A stretch of 64,000 bases of DNA, from positions 2,711,663-2,775,662 of the forward strand of contig NZ_CAJGYT010000001.1 in NCBI RefSeq assembly GCF_904846035.1, given 5' to 3'. The first letter of the stretch is position 1. Each line of letters opens with the position of its first letter. The notes beneath the pieces were generated by a model. The model worked only from the letters and a program-made list of their open reading frames with translations, made no database searches and was not told the origin of the DNA. The stretch is from Psychrobacter aestuarii. GTDB taxonomy: Bacteria; Pseudomonadota; Gammaproteobacteria; Pseudomonadales; Moraxellaceae. Position numbers and translations under genes: made by a program. Positions 7,598-15,787 of the stretch are shown here, piece after piece.

Positions 7598-8727
7598 TGA
7601 AGTCTTTAGAAATATTTTCTGGTGCCGGAGGTTTGGCAAAGGGTTTAGAGGAGTCAGGATTTGAAAACTTGGCTCTAGTTGAATTTAATAAAGATGCTTG
7701 TAAGACACTTAGAGCCAATTTCAACCCAAGAACGGTACATGAAGTAGATATAAGAAGCTTTGATTTCAAGCCTTTCAAAGGAGTGGATCTAATAGCTGGT
7801 GGGCCACCGTGTCAGCCATTTTCTTTAGGTGGAAGTCATAAAGCCTTTGATGATGAAAGAGATATGTTTCCATATGCTATTAAAGCAATTGACGAACTTA
7901 GACCAAAGGCTTTTGTTTTCGAGAATGTGAAAGGCATACTTAGGCCAAGCTTCTCGGAGTATTTCAATTATATTCTTTTAAGGTTGAAATATCCTTCTGC
8001 TAAATCTCATGTTGATTCAGACTGGGGAAAACATCTTGAGGAATTAAGAGGTTTTCAAAAGAAAAATCCCATACCAGAGTATGAAGTAAGTTTTAAGCTA
8101 ATAAATACTGCTAATTATGGTATACCTCAGACACGTGAGAGGGTAATAATAGTTGGCATTCGAGCTGATATTGAATGTGTTTGGGAATTTCCGAAAGAAG
8201 AGTTTAATCTCGATAGATTACTTTGGGAGCAGTTCGTATCAACGGAATACTGGAAGCGTCATAATATCGACTCACCTTTAGAGTACTCACATAGTCCTAC
8301 TTTTTTGAAAAAAATAGTAAAGATACGTAGCAAATACAGTCTAATACCACCTAGTGGCAAGCCTTGGCAAACAATGAGAGATGTTTTGGGACGCTTACCT
8401 GACCCACAGGCTAAACACGATATTCAAGATCATATTTTTCGTGATGGCGCTAGAAGCTATCCCGGACATACAGGGAGTATGTTTGATCTCCCATCAAAAA
8501 CTATAAAAGCAGGCGCGCACGGTGTACCGGGCGGAGAAAATATGATTCGATATGCAGATGATAGCATTAGGTATTTAACTGTGCACGAGGCAAAAATCAT
8601 ACAGGAATTTCCTAAAGACTTCATTTTTTCAGGTGCGTGGGGGGAAGCTATGCGCCAAATTGGAAATGCAGTTCCAGTGACTCTAGGTAGGAAAATAGGT
8701 GAGCAGCTATTTAAGACTTTAAGTTGA
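7597..8727 (+). CDS. DNA (cytosine-5) methyltransferase, Eco29kI type
   Basis: A 376-residue C5-cytosine methyltransferase with all main motifs in order. Motif I is LEIFSGAGGLAKGL (SAM binding), motif IV GGPPCQPFSLGG with the catalytic cysteine, motif VI FENVKG, motif VIII QTRERVIIVG and motif X QIGNAVPVTLGRKIG. It would protect host and prophage DNA against the nuclease encoded just upstream, with which it overlaps. The target CCGCGG is inferred from the paired nuclease. Base composition is low in GC like the rest of the cargo. Confidence 0.9.
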   Translation: MKSLEIFSGAGGLAKGLEESGFENLALVEFNKDACKTLRANFNPRTVHEVDIRSFDFKPFKGVDLIAGGPPCQPFSLGGSHKAFDDERDMFPYAIKAIDELRPKAFVFENVKGILRPSFSEYFNYILLRLKYPSAKSHVDSDWGKHLEELRGFQKKNPIPEYEVSFKLINTANYGIPQTRERVIIVGIRADIECVWEFPKEEFNLDRLLWEQFVSTEYWKRHNIDSPLEYSHSPTFLKKIVKIRSKYSLIPPSGKPWQTMRDVLGRLPDPQAKHDIQDHIFRDGARSYPGHTGSMFDLPSKTIKAGAHGVPGGENMIRYADDSIRYLTVHEAKIIQEFPKDFIFSGAWGEAMRQIGNAVPVTLGRKIGEQLFKTLS

Positions 8728-8816
8728 AAAGAAGACAGGTTGGATTAACTATCCACTACACAGTTTAGTAAGTATCCAATTAGATATTGCCTTGTATATC
8801 CTACTGGAACTGCTCA

Positions 8817-8855
8817 AACAGTCTGTTATAGAATAGACTTCTATAACAGACTGTT
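8817..8855. repeat. perfect 17-bp inverted repeat hairpin after the methyltransferase
   Basis: Arms 8817-8833 and 8839-8855 are exact reverse complements around the five-base loop TAGAC. No immediate T-run follows, so it may be a processing or stabilising hairpin, or a protein site, rather than a simple terminator. Confidence 0.75.
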
Positions 8856-8900
8856 CTAAGAGGTCATTTTTTATTGTTATCTTGATCAATTAAAATTAGC

Positions 8901-8927
8901 GAAGAAGAAAATCCAGCGTTTCCTATA
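8901..8927 (+). pseudogene. remnant 3' end of a second KilA-N gene
   Basis: The bases encode KKKIQRFL and a stop, nearly matching KKNSRRFL and stop at the end of the intact KilA-N gene (6558-6584). Similarity continues through the sequence TTTTGAAGAACC and into the terminator in both places. This looks like the tail of a paralogous or recombined KilA-N gene. Confidence 0.55.
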
Positions 8928-8951
8928 AATTATTTAAGTAGCCCGTTTTGA

Positions 8952-8980
8952 AGAACCCACTGCAATCGGTGGGTTTTTCG
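8952..8980 (+). terminator. intrinsic terminator, cargo family
   Basis: Perfect arms AACCCAC (8954-8960) and GTGGGTT (8969-8975) with an eight-base loop and a T-run. It is preceded by TTTTGAAG exactly as in the terminator near 6606. Confidence 0.75.
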
Positions 8981-9035
8981 TCTTTAGTGTTATACGTGTG
9001 TGGTAAGAAAAATATAGCTTAGTAACATAAACACA

Positions 9036-9611
9036 TCACTTATTCCATTCCCAGTAATCATCATAGTTATCTGACATATCAGTGTCTGAACTAAAAGTTG
9101 GAGAGCTTAAGTCTTGAGCTATATTTGAGGCTTTAATAGTTCCCTCAAGTAGAGATTTATTTTCCCAATATTTAATAAAAACAATATCAGTTGTTTCACA
9201 CCAAATACAGAACATATATTTTTCAAATTTCTCATATAAAAAATCGTGTATCTCTTTTCTAACTTCAATAGGATTCACACAAAACCATTCAGAAGGTTTG
9301 CCACTCTTGCAGTGATCAATACGCTCGTAACTTTGATCTAGAAAACTTATAATAGCAGCTTCGATCTTATGAATTTTCTTTGCCTCAACACCTTCTTTAA
9401 TTTTAAAGCCACATAGTAAAGTATAGTAAGGGTTTTGACTACTACTAGCCCGACTCGCTAACGCTTTAGTAGTAAGTCCAATTTTAGCCATATTGTCATA
9501 CCTTATATCAACTCCTATGTATATCCATGACTCATTAGATTCCATCTGCCTTAAAGTTTCGCGATACTGCAATTCAAACTCATGATTATCTTCCCACCAT
9601 TCTGAATTCAT
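9036..9611 (-). CDS. GIY-YIG nuclease-like protein (T5orf172 / MUG113 type)
   Basis: A 191-residue protein. A GIY-YIG fold of the T5orf172 class is suggested by WIYIGVDIRYDNMAKIGLT near residues 29-47, then the arginine in ALASRASSSQNP, and later HKIEAAIISFLDQSYERID and EWFCVNP. The catalytic arginine and glutamate can therefore be placed. The acidic C-terminal tail (SDTDMSDNYDDYWEW) is unusual. It is the only cargo gene besides the RHH gene on the minus strand and faces away from the next polyvalent gene. Such proteins occur in phages as homing-type or accessory nucleases; its target is unknown. Confidence 0.65.
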   Translation of the reverse strand: MNSEWWEDNHEFELQYRETLRQMESNESWIYIGVDIRYDNMAKIGLTTKALASRASSSQNPYYTLLCGFKIKEGVEAKKIHKIEAAIISFLDQSYERIDHCKSGKPSEWFCVNPIEVRKEIHDFLYEKFEKYMFCIWCETTDIVFIKYWENKSLLEGTIKASNIAQDLSSPTFSSDTDMSDNYDDYWEWNK

Positions 9612-9708
9612 AATGTAAATACACCTAAATAATATAATATAGACATTAGTAGCTTAAAGAGGTTAGCTCAGAGTTTCAAACTCCACAATAGACCTTTTGT
9701 ATAAACAA

Positions 9709-9736
9709 TTGACAATTCTTATATATTCATTATAAA
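9709..9736 (+). promoter_or_regulatory. strong sigma-70-like promoter ahead of a terminator
   Basis: TTGACA (9709-9714), a 16-base spacer and TATAAA (9731-9736) point rightward. A terminator of the cargo family starts about 35 bases further on, so the promoter would give a transcript of only about 60 bases unless read-through reaches the polyvalent gene. Confidence 0.55.
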
Positions 9737-9772
9737 GCGGAGCTTTGACAGGAGAAGTAAGCAGTTTATGTT

Positions 9773-9803
9773 GAAGAACCCACCTTAATCAGCGGGGTTT
9801 TTT
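9773..9803 (+). terminator. terminator at the right border of the cargo
   Basis: AACCC pairs with GGGTT within a slightly imperfect stem and is followed by six T. It follows TTGAAG as in the two preceding family members. It marks the border between AT-rich cargo and normal prophage sequence. Confidence 0.6.
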
Positions 9804-9892
9804 ACGCCCTTAAACCACGGAACACGCCCCAGCCGCACCTAAAAGCTTTGTCACAATACCCTTATACCAACCAATTAAGGGTACTTGCCAAG

Positions 9893-12800
9893 ATGAGCTA
9901 CACCACACAACAAAGCGCGCACAGCACGCACACACTGACTGCTACAGATGGCAGTAGAAGCACGGCATACAAACGCTATGAACAAGGCATTATCAGTGGT
10001 CGCTACCGCGACGTGCTGGTTGTCCTTGCCGATAACACAGGCTTCGATGGAAATGGTTTTGATGCGTCTGCTGGCAGCCTTGATGATGACTGGTATGTGC
10101 TAAACGCCTTTGATGACCGCGATAAATACATTGATACCGTAGCTGTTGGTGGCGCGATGGATGAAGACCATGCCGTTCAGGTAGCGACCAGTTATTTTAC
10201 CAATATTGGTGCCAGTTACTTTGCTGTGATTAGTAGCGCCGATACCAGCGACCAGCCTGCCACATGGTCCATTGACGCTATCACTAAACTGCTGAGTAAT
10301 CCCTCTCAGGATGCCCATTATTTGCGCGTAATCACTGCTAAAGAATTGCGCGATGAAATACAGCGTGTCACCTATGACAGCGTTAAATGGCAAGGAGATT
10401 TTACACTGGCAAGCCACGGCGGCAGTATTAGTGACTTGTGCCACGATATTTTAAAAACAGACACGCACCAAGATATTTTGACGTCTTTCAATATCAACGA
10501 GGCGTTTGCGGATCTCAATATCAAACCAGTCGGCGATACCCAGTTTGATTCACTCATGGAAGTTAAAAGCCGTCTGCCTATACTTAAAGACCGCTTGTTT
10601 AAAGCCATGGCGAATGTAGCCGTTGAAGGTGTGGCAGTGTCTACGGTCAAAGAAACAAAGCCTTTTAAGCGCGCTGGCACGGTAAATATGGCATTCGTCT
10701 TTAAACTCTCGGACGGTCAGTCGTTATCGATTTGGTTCCATAGCCCCAAAGAGACGCCTTCAAATGTGCTGCCCACTGACATCATGGTCAGTTGGAAATG
10801 GATGCTAAACAAGCGTGACGTAACCGCTGTATTATCGCCGCCAAACGGTGACAACGTGCAGCTGCCTACGCTGGCAGGTCGAATCATGCGTTTGGCTGCT
10901 AAAAACAGTAAGCGCTTTAAGGCGGCGCAGGTACGCGCGCAGAAGCTCGATAAGGAACTTGAAGAGGCTCAAGCGGAAGTTGATGAAAAGCGTGAAGCAC
11001 TTACCAATCTGGATAGTGAAATTGCCGAGCTACAAGACAAAATTAATGCAGCCATTAAAACACCAGTACCAGTAGATGATAAGCCAACACAGGTGCCGCA
11101 AACGGCTGCTGAAGTAGGTGCTGACGACGTTGAGGCTACCATAAATGAGCTGAGTACTGACTTGGATACTGATGACAATATCGTAACTATCACTGGCACA
11201 GAAATAGACGTCAGTGACGCTGTTGATTTTAAGACAGCCAAAAACAATGCCATGGCTTATTTTGATGACAATCTCAAAGATAAGGTCATCTTTTGTCCCG
11301 CTGTTAAAAATGATGTTATTTTGCGCAGACGCGGCGGCAAGCATATTGCAAAAGCGAACCATACGTTCCGTAGCAAGTTGCAATTGGTGGCTGCTATTCC
11401 TGAAATGATTAAAAAAGGAAAGTATGAAAGCTATACAAAAGCGGTCAAAGGAAAAGCGCCAAATATATATGGCTACTATGTTTTACATGTAACAGTGGTC
11501 ATCGACGATATTGCAAAGAATGCGAGAGTGGTACTTGAAAAGAATAATGAAGGAGAAGTGTTATATGACATTGGTATAAACAAAAAAGAAGCCTTGGCAG
11601 CTCTAGGGGATGCTGTCGCAGATGAATCATCTACTCGGCGCTCCGTATCTAGCCAGTACCAAGGCTTAGATAAATCTTATCAAGATGAAAGCGATGGTGT
11701 CAAGCAATTTGACAAACTATCGTTTGTTGATACTGGCGAATATGTACTTAATTTGTTTTTTGACGAAGATATTTTAGAAAACTTAAAAGATGAAGATGCG
11801 TCTAATCAAGAATCTGTAGCGTCTCCCATCCAACCAATCACCACAGGCAAAACTAACAACGCCAAAACGGTAGGCGGTAATAAAATCGCCAGCACGTTTG
11901 CCTTGGTCGAAGCCAATAGCCTCATTGCCTCTCATAATGCCAGCGGCGCTGAAAACCCCAACTACCCGCAAGAGTTGCAGCCGCGCGACCGCAGCCGCAG
12001 CGAGTCCATCGCGTGGGTACAAAAAATGGCGAAGTCCTTAGACCCTGAATCACTTGGTCGTACACGCCGTGTAGACGCTGGCGCACCTATTGTCAGTGAC
12101 GATTTGGTGGTGGAGTCGGGTAACGGTCGTACTATCGCCATAAAACTTGCTTACCAAAATGGCGACGCCGAAGAGTACCGCGAGTACCTATCTGACAACG
12201 CTGCCATGTTTGGCTTTTCTGCCGAACAAGTTGCCAAGTACAAACACCCAGTATTGGTGCGTATCCGCAAAACAGCGATTGATAGAGTAGCGTTCACCAT
12301 TGAAGCCAACCAAGACGATAAGCTGAGCTTTACCGCGTCTGAGCGTGCGAAAAGCGATGCTAAGCGCATCAGTGACGACATGCTGGCGTTATTGAGCCCC
12401 AGCGAAAGCGGCGACCTATTGGCGGCAAGCAATCGTGAATTTATCAAAAAGTTTTTAGCCAGCCTCGGCGCAGAAGAAGCTGCCCAATATACCGATAATA
12501 ACGGCGCGCCGACCCGTGCATTAGAAGCGCGCGTCAAAGCAGCCATTTTTAATAAAGCCTACGACGATGACCGCCTGCTAGAAATGATGGCAGACCAAGC
12601 CAGCCCTGAGCTGCAAAATACCCTCAACGCGCTTACCCAAGCCGCACCCAAGTTTGTCGAAGCGCGTGCAACAAACCTGTCGCAAGCTCAAGATGCTGCC
12701 GAAAGCCTGATTGACGGTATCGAGCAAACACTGGATGACCAAGTGCAAGCGGCAATTTCTGATGCCGCCAATATGATTATGAATGCCAAGAAAAATGACC

Positions 12801-13372
12801 AAGGCATAACGGAGTATGTGCGCCAGCTTGGTCTTTTTGAAGACGTTGAAGACGGCGTAGCAGAATTGGCCGTGTTTTTAGCACAAAACGCGCGTAGTGC
12901 TAAGAAAATGACGGCGCTATTTACAGCGATGGCCGACTATATCAAAAACGACAACACTGCCCGCCAAAACCTCGATATGTTCGGAGCACCTGCACCGCTG
13001 TCTATCAATGACGTGGTACGTCATGCGCTGAATGCTGTACAGCCGACCAAAACCGAAAACTTAGAAGATACGCCTATGACCACTGCACTGAACGACGACG
13101 CACCAAACGCTGCTACCCCTGTAACAGACATATCAGCCGAAGACGGTGAGCGCGGACAACTAAAAGCAAGCATTGATGCTCTTGAGCGCTTGGTAAACAG
13201 TGCCGACTACGATGTAACGGCAGGCAGTACCGATGAGCTTTTAGAGCTCAATAAACGGGCGACTGCGCTTGATGATGGCGACCTACTGAACCAGCTGGCG
13301 CGTATTAGTCAGAAAACCGTGGAGCTTACCACAGCTGCAATCATGCGACAGATGCAGCAAGGGGCGTCTTAA
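9893..13372 (+). CDS. polyvalent phage protein with DarA-N, LPD3-like and DdrB-like domains
   Basis: About 1,159 residues. Residues about 30-345 match the defence-against-restriction A N-terminal domain, with FHSPKE, VSWKWMLNKRDVTAVLSP and RIMRLAAKNSKRF. A coiled coil follows (about 333-386), then an LPD3-like block (about 445-565). A DdrB-like ParB-superfamily domain starts near residue 660, with LQPRDRSR and VESGNGRTIAIKLAY. In phage P1 related Dar proteins are packaged in the head, enter with the DNA and block host restriction. A TTG at 9848 gives a longer reading; ATG 9893 is preferred, though its ribosome site is weak. It overlaps the next gene as TAATG. Confidence 0.75.
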   Translation: MSYTTQQSAHSTHTLTATDGSRSTAYKRYEQGIISGRYRDVLVVLADNTGFDGNGFDASAGSLDDDWYVLNAFDDRDKYIDTVAVGGAMDEDHAVQVATSYFTNIGASYFAVISSADTSDQPATWSIDAITKLLSNPSQDAHYLRVITAKELRDEIQRVTYDSVKWQGDFTLASHGGSISDLCHDILKTDTHQDILTSFNINEAFADLNIKPVGDTQFDSLMEVKSRLPILKDRLFKAMANVAVEGVAVSTVKETKPFKRAGTVNMAFVFKLSDGQSLSIWFHSPKETPSNVLPTDIMVSWKWMLNKRDVTAVLSPPNGDNVQLPTLAGRIMRLAAKNSKRFKAAQVRAQKLDKELEEAQAEVDEKREALTNLDSEIAELQDKINAAIKTPVPVDDKPTQVPQTAAEVGADDVEATINELSTDLDTDDNIVTITGTEIDVSDAVDFKTAKNNAMAYFDDNLKDKVIFCPAVKNDVILRRRGGKHIAKANHTFRSKLQLVAAIPEMIKKGKYESYTKAVKGKAPNIYGYYVLHVTVVIDDIAKNARVVLEKNNEGEVLYDIGINKKEALAALGDAVADESSTRRSVSSQYQGLDKSYQDESDGVKQFDKLSFVDTGEYVLNLFFDEDILENLKDEDASNQESVASPIQPITTGKTNNAKTVGGNKIASTFALVEANSLIASHNASGAENPNYPQELQPRDRSRSESIAWVQKMAKSLDPESLGRTRRVDAGAPIVSDDLVVESGNGRTIAIKLAYQNGDAEEYREYLSDNAAMFGFSAEQVAKYKHPVLVRIRKTAIDRVAFTIEANQDDKLSFTASERAKSDAKRISDDMLALLSPSESGDLLAASNREFIKKFLASLGAEEAAQYTDNNGAPTRALEARVKAAIFNKAYDDDRLLEMMADQASPELQNTLNALTQAAPKFVEARATNLSQAQDAAESLIDGIEQTLDDQVQAAISDAANMIMNAKKNDQGITEYVRQLGLFEDVEDGVAELAVFLAQNARSAKKMTALFTAMADYIKNDNTARQNLDMFGAPAPLSINDVVRHALNAVQPTKTENLEDTPMTTALNDDAPNAATPVTDISAEDGERGQLKASIDALERLVNSADYDVTAGSTDELLELNKRATALDDGDLLNQLARISQKTVELTTAAIMRQMQQGAS

Positions 13373-14196
13373 TGAGCCAGCTATGGCAGGAAAAAGGCTT
13401 AAATGCCAATTTGATTGCCAAAATCCAGCCCGTCATCGAAGAAAACATTGAAGGCGGGCAGGGCAATCAGGTGTATACCGTCGATAGTGGCCAAGCACCA
13501 GTAACAGCGCTACTGGCAGATGGTGATTTTGTTACAGAATCGCAGTACAGCACGCCTTTTGAGGCGTCTAACCCCGAAGCGCGCCTGCCTAACCTTATGG
13601 GGGCGCTGCAATCAGGGCAGGCGAACGCCGCTTTTTATAGCTTCTTTGCGTTAAACGGTGACCCGACAGGTGCAGGACAGATTGCAGCAAACATACTGTC
13701 TGGAGTTTCAGAGGCGACGGGGCTGAGTGACACAGTGACTAAGGTACGCATGGGGCTGCAAGAGCAGATGATGGCATTAAAAGACCGTTCAAACTTCACC
13801 AAGGTCAACAGCCAACAGATATACACGTCCAGCAGCTCGGTACGAATAAGTGCGACGTTGGTTTTTCAGGCATGGAGTGACGCTAGGAAAGAAGTTGAAG
13901 ACCAGGTTGAAAACCTGCAAGCGTGGGCATCTGCCACGGAGCTGTCCGCACAATCATTGATTGTTAGCGGCTTGCAAGATGGGTTTTCGCAAGCCATGTT
14001 CCCATCAGTTATCCCGCCACTGGTACAGCTGCAATATGGCGGTAAAACTTATAAGCCGATGGTGATAGAAAGCGTATCTACACCCATTGTCGCGCCGATG
14101 AATAATAACGGCGACCGTATCGCCTTATTGGTCCCCGTTGTTTTGCTATCACGCACAGCATGGGATGCCAAAAATATTAGAGAGTTGAGACAGTAA
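13372..14196 (+). CDS. putative tail tube-baseplate junction protein
   Basis: A 274-residue soluble protein starting within the stop of the polyvalent gene (TAATG). The C-terminal block YKPMVIESVSTPIVAPM followed by GDRIALLVPVVLLSRTAWD resembles the end of tail-tube initiator proteins of contractile phages (T4 gp48/gp54 type), but the similarity is slight and I treat it as a hypothesis. Small polar residues dominate the middle. It lies among late genes, so a structural role is likely in any case. Confidence 0.4.
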   Translation: MSQLWQEKGLNANLIAKIQPVIEENIEGGQGNQVYTVDSGQAPVTALLADGDFVTESQYSTPFEASNPEARLPNLMGALQSGQANAAFYSFFALNGDPTGAGQIAANILSGVSEATGLSDTVTKVRMGLQEQMMALKDRSNFTKVNSQQIYTSSSSVRISATLVFQAWSDARKEVEDQVENLQAWASATELSAQSLIVSGLQDGFSQAMFPSVIPPLVQLQYGGKTYKPMVIESVSTPIVAPMNNNGDRIALLVPVVLLSRTAWDAKNIRELRQ

Positions 14197-14198
14197 TT

Positions 14199-14963
14199 AT
14201 GAATGAATCCATGAAGACAGTGACGTTACTAAAACACACTTTGCCGCTTAATGACCTATCCATTGGACAAGCGATTGATATTGCTAAGTCCTATCCTGAA
14301 TCTTATAACGAGGCGCGTATCAGTGCGCTGATTGGTCATGTTGTTCAAGACAGCAGCATTGCGCGCTCGCTTACTGCCAGTGAGCGTTATTGCTTCTTGC
14401 TGCATCATCAACATGCCACGCAAGGGCTAGACAGCGCCAATTACTTCAATATTGACGATTACCTGCTACCGACAGTACAAGCTGATGTGCCCAGTCGTAT
14501 AGGTGTTACGGACAGCGCTTATGTCCAGCATCTGTACGGTGCGCACGTAGAGGTATTGGAGCAAAAATGCGAAAACGCGGCAGATTGGTTCAATGGACAA
14601 ATGATTTGCCAGTTGTACGGCAATATTTCATCCATTTTTGGCGGTGATGAGCAGATGGAATGGAAACAAATTCCACCAACCGCTAGTAAAGAAGAGATTA
14701 ACCAGGCGATTGAGGCCCGCCTACCAACGCTTGATGCACTATCTGCCAACGGTGCGTACAACGACCTTACTGCGGTGTTTGCTAATGCCAATACTCGCCT
14801 TGACCACTTCATCAGTCTAGGCAGTGGTCCTGACGGTTTGCTCGTTCATGAACTGACGGACGGAAACGAACAGGAGGATGTCAGCCTCACGGCGCGCCGA
14901 TTTCTATGTCTTTCAGCCATCGACGGCATCGCGGGGCAACTCATCGAGACATTTCGTAAATGA
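14199..14963 (+). CDS. phage late protein of unknown function
   Basis: A 254-residue acidic, soluble protein without a recognised family. The N-terminus (VTLLKHTLPLNDLSIGQAI) looks helical. It contains a single Cys-rich-looking stretch (LEQKCENAADW) but no metal motif. It follows the previous gene by two bases and is followed by a small ORF that begins five bases after its stop, so it belongs to the morphogenesis operon. An assembly chaperone or baseplate role is possible but not shown. Confidence 0.45.
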   Translation: MNESMKTVTLLKHTLPLNDLSIGQAIDIAKSYPESYNEARISALIGHVVQDSSIARSLTASERYCFLLHHQHATQGLDSANYFNIDDYLLPTVQADVPSRIGVTDSAYVQHLYGAHVEVLEQKCENAADWFNGQMICQLYGNISSIFGGDEQMEWKQIPPTASKEEINQAIEARLPTLDALSANGAYNDLTAVFANANTRLDHFISLGSGPDGLLVHELTDGNEQEDVSLTARRFLCLSAIDGIAGQLIETFRK

Positions 14964-14967
14964 GCTG

Positions 14968-15171
14968 ATGAACGATGCTGCTGCAATCATGGAACATGGA
15001 AAAACCAGCCTGCCAGAAGCGCTTAATATGGGTATAGGTCTTCTGAGTATCTATAAAAACTCAGATGCCTTTAAAAATACCCAGCGTGCTGTAGACCGAG
15101 AAGAAAATTATCGGGTCGCCGTGCTCAATTACTTAGGTGCGCTTATCAAGGTTGCAGCAGGCAGACGCTAA
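14968..15171 (+). CDS. small phage protein of unknown function
   Basis: Starting at ATG 14968, five bases after the previous stop, the protein has 67 residues beginning MNDAAAIMEHGKTSLPEAL. A longer frame from 14878 lies inside the preceding gene and is less likely. The sequence looks helical and has no membrane segment. It is the last gene before the lysis cassette. Confidence 0.5.
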   Translation: MNDAAAIMEHGKTSLPEALNMGIGLLSIYKNSDAFKNTQRAVDREENYRVAVLNYLGALIKVAAGRR

Positions 15172-15250
15172 ACTTAATTAGTTTTATGTGCCACTTGGGA
15201 AACAAGTAAGCAGATAAGAACGGCGCAAAAGCGCTAAGGAGTAACACGGC

Positions 15251-15787
15251 ATGAGCCACAAAGTCGCTACCGCAAAAATTGCGCTGGCAAACATTGTAGG
15301 TAACGGTGCGAATGTGGCTGCTGTCGGCGCGGGCGGAGAAGTCTTTGCCCGCGAACTTGGTCAGACACACTTGTTCTTGTACCTCAACCTGCCCATTTGG
15401 GTGTTTTTTGCATTGACTGTGGTGCTGGCGGCTGTTGGTTCGGTTGCCTCGCTGTACGTCGACGTGATGAAAGAAGCACAGCTTTCCTATAGTCAAAAAT
15501 TCATGAATTTAACCATGGGTTTTTTGGCGGGCTTGGTTGGCGCTTTTGTTGTTCTGCCCGCTTTTGTGCCAAACCCAACAATGGCAGTGCTAATGCTAAC
15601 AGGCTTATGCGCCAGCTTTGCAGGCGTGCTTCTGATATTCAATATTGGTGAGTTTTTACGCAGTGCGGAACTGTGGTCAGGTCTAAAAAAGGTTTTGACG
15701 GTCTTTACTTTGCAAGGCGCTAAAACCCTAGTAATGGGTCGACTCAGATTGCTTGCCGCGTGGATTTTAAAGGGGGATGACAAGTGA
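15251..15787 (+). CDS. putative holin (three membrane segments)
   Basis: A 178-residue membrane protein with about three hydrophobic segments (around residues 44-70, 84-106 and 108-132) and a basic C-terminus. It is preceded by a clear ribosome site (AAGGAG at 15236-15241). It overlaps a second small membrane protein as GTGA, and an endolysin follows. Holins permeabilise the inner membrane at the end of the lytic cycle. The holin call rests on topology and context, not on a sequence family. Confidence 0.6.
   Translation: MSHKVATAKIALANIVGNGANVAAVGAGGEVFARELGQTHLFLYLNLPIWVFFALTVVLAAVGSVASLYVDVMKEAQLSYSQKFMNLTMGFLAGLVGAFVVLPAFVPNPTMAVLMLTGLCASFAGVLLIFNIGEFLRSAELWSGLKKVLTVFTLQGAKTLVMGRLRLLAAWILKGDDK

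Larger units (their letters stand above)
8728..9035. other. intergenic region with perfect hairpin and KilA-N remnant
   Basis: This 308-base gap holds three things. A perfect hairpin lies at 8817-8855. The stretch 8901-8927 reads KKKIQRFL then stop and resembles the C-terminus of the KilA-N protein. A cargo-family terminator follows. No intact gene is seen. Confidence 0.5.

Noticed and set aside
9848..9892. TTG start for the DarA-like protein
   Set aside because: It adds 15 residues without a ribosome site; the ATG at 9893 is the more likely start, though not certain.
11879..12600. chromosome or plasmid partition protein ParB
   Set aside because: The ParB-like fold belongs to the DdrB-like part of a phage polyvalent protein; no parA or parS-like site is nearby.
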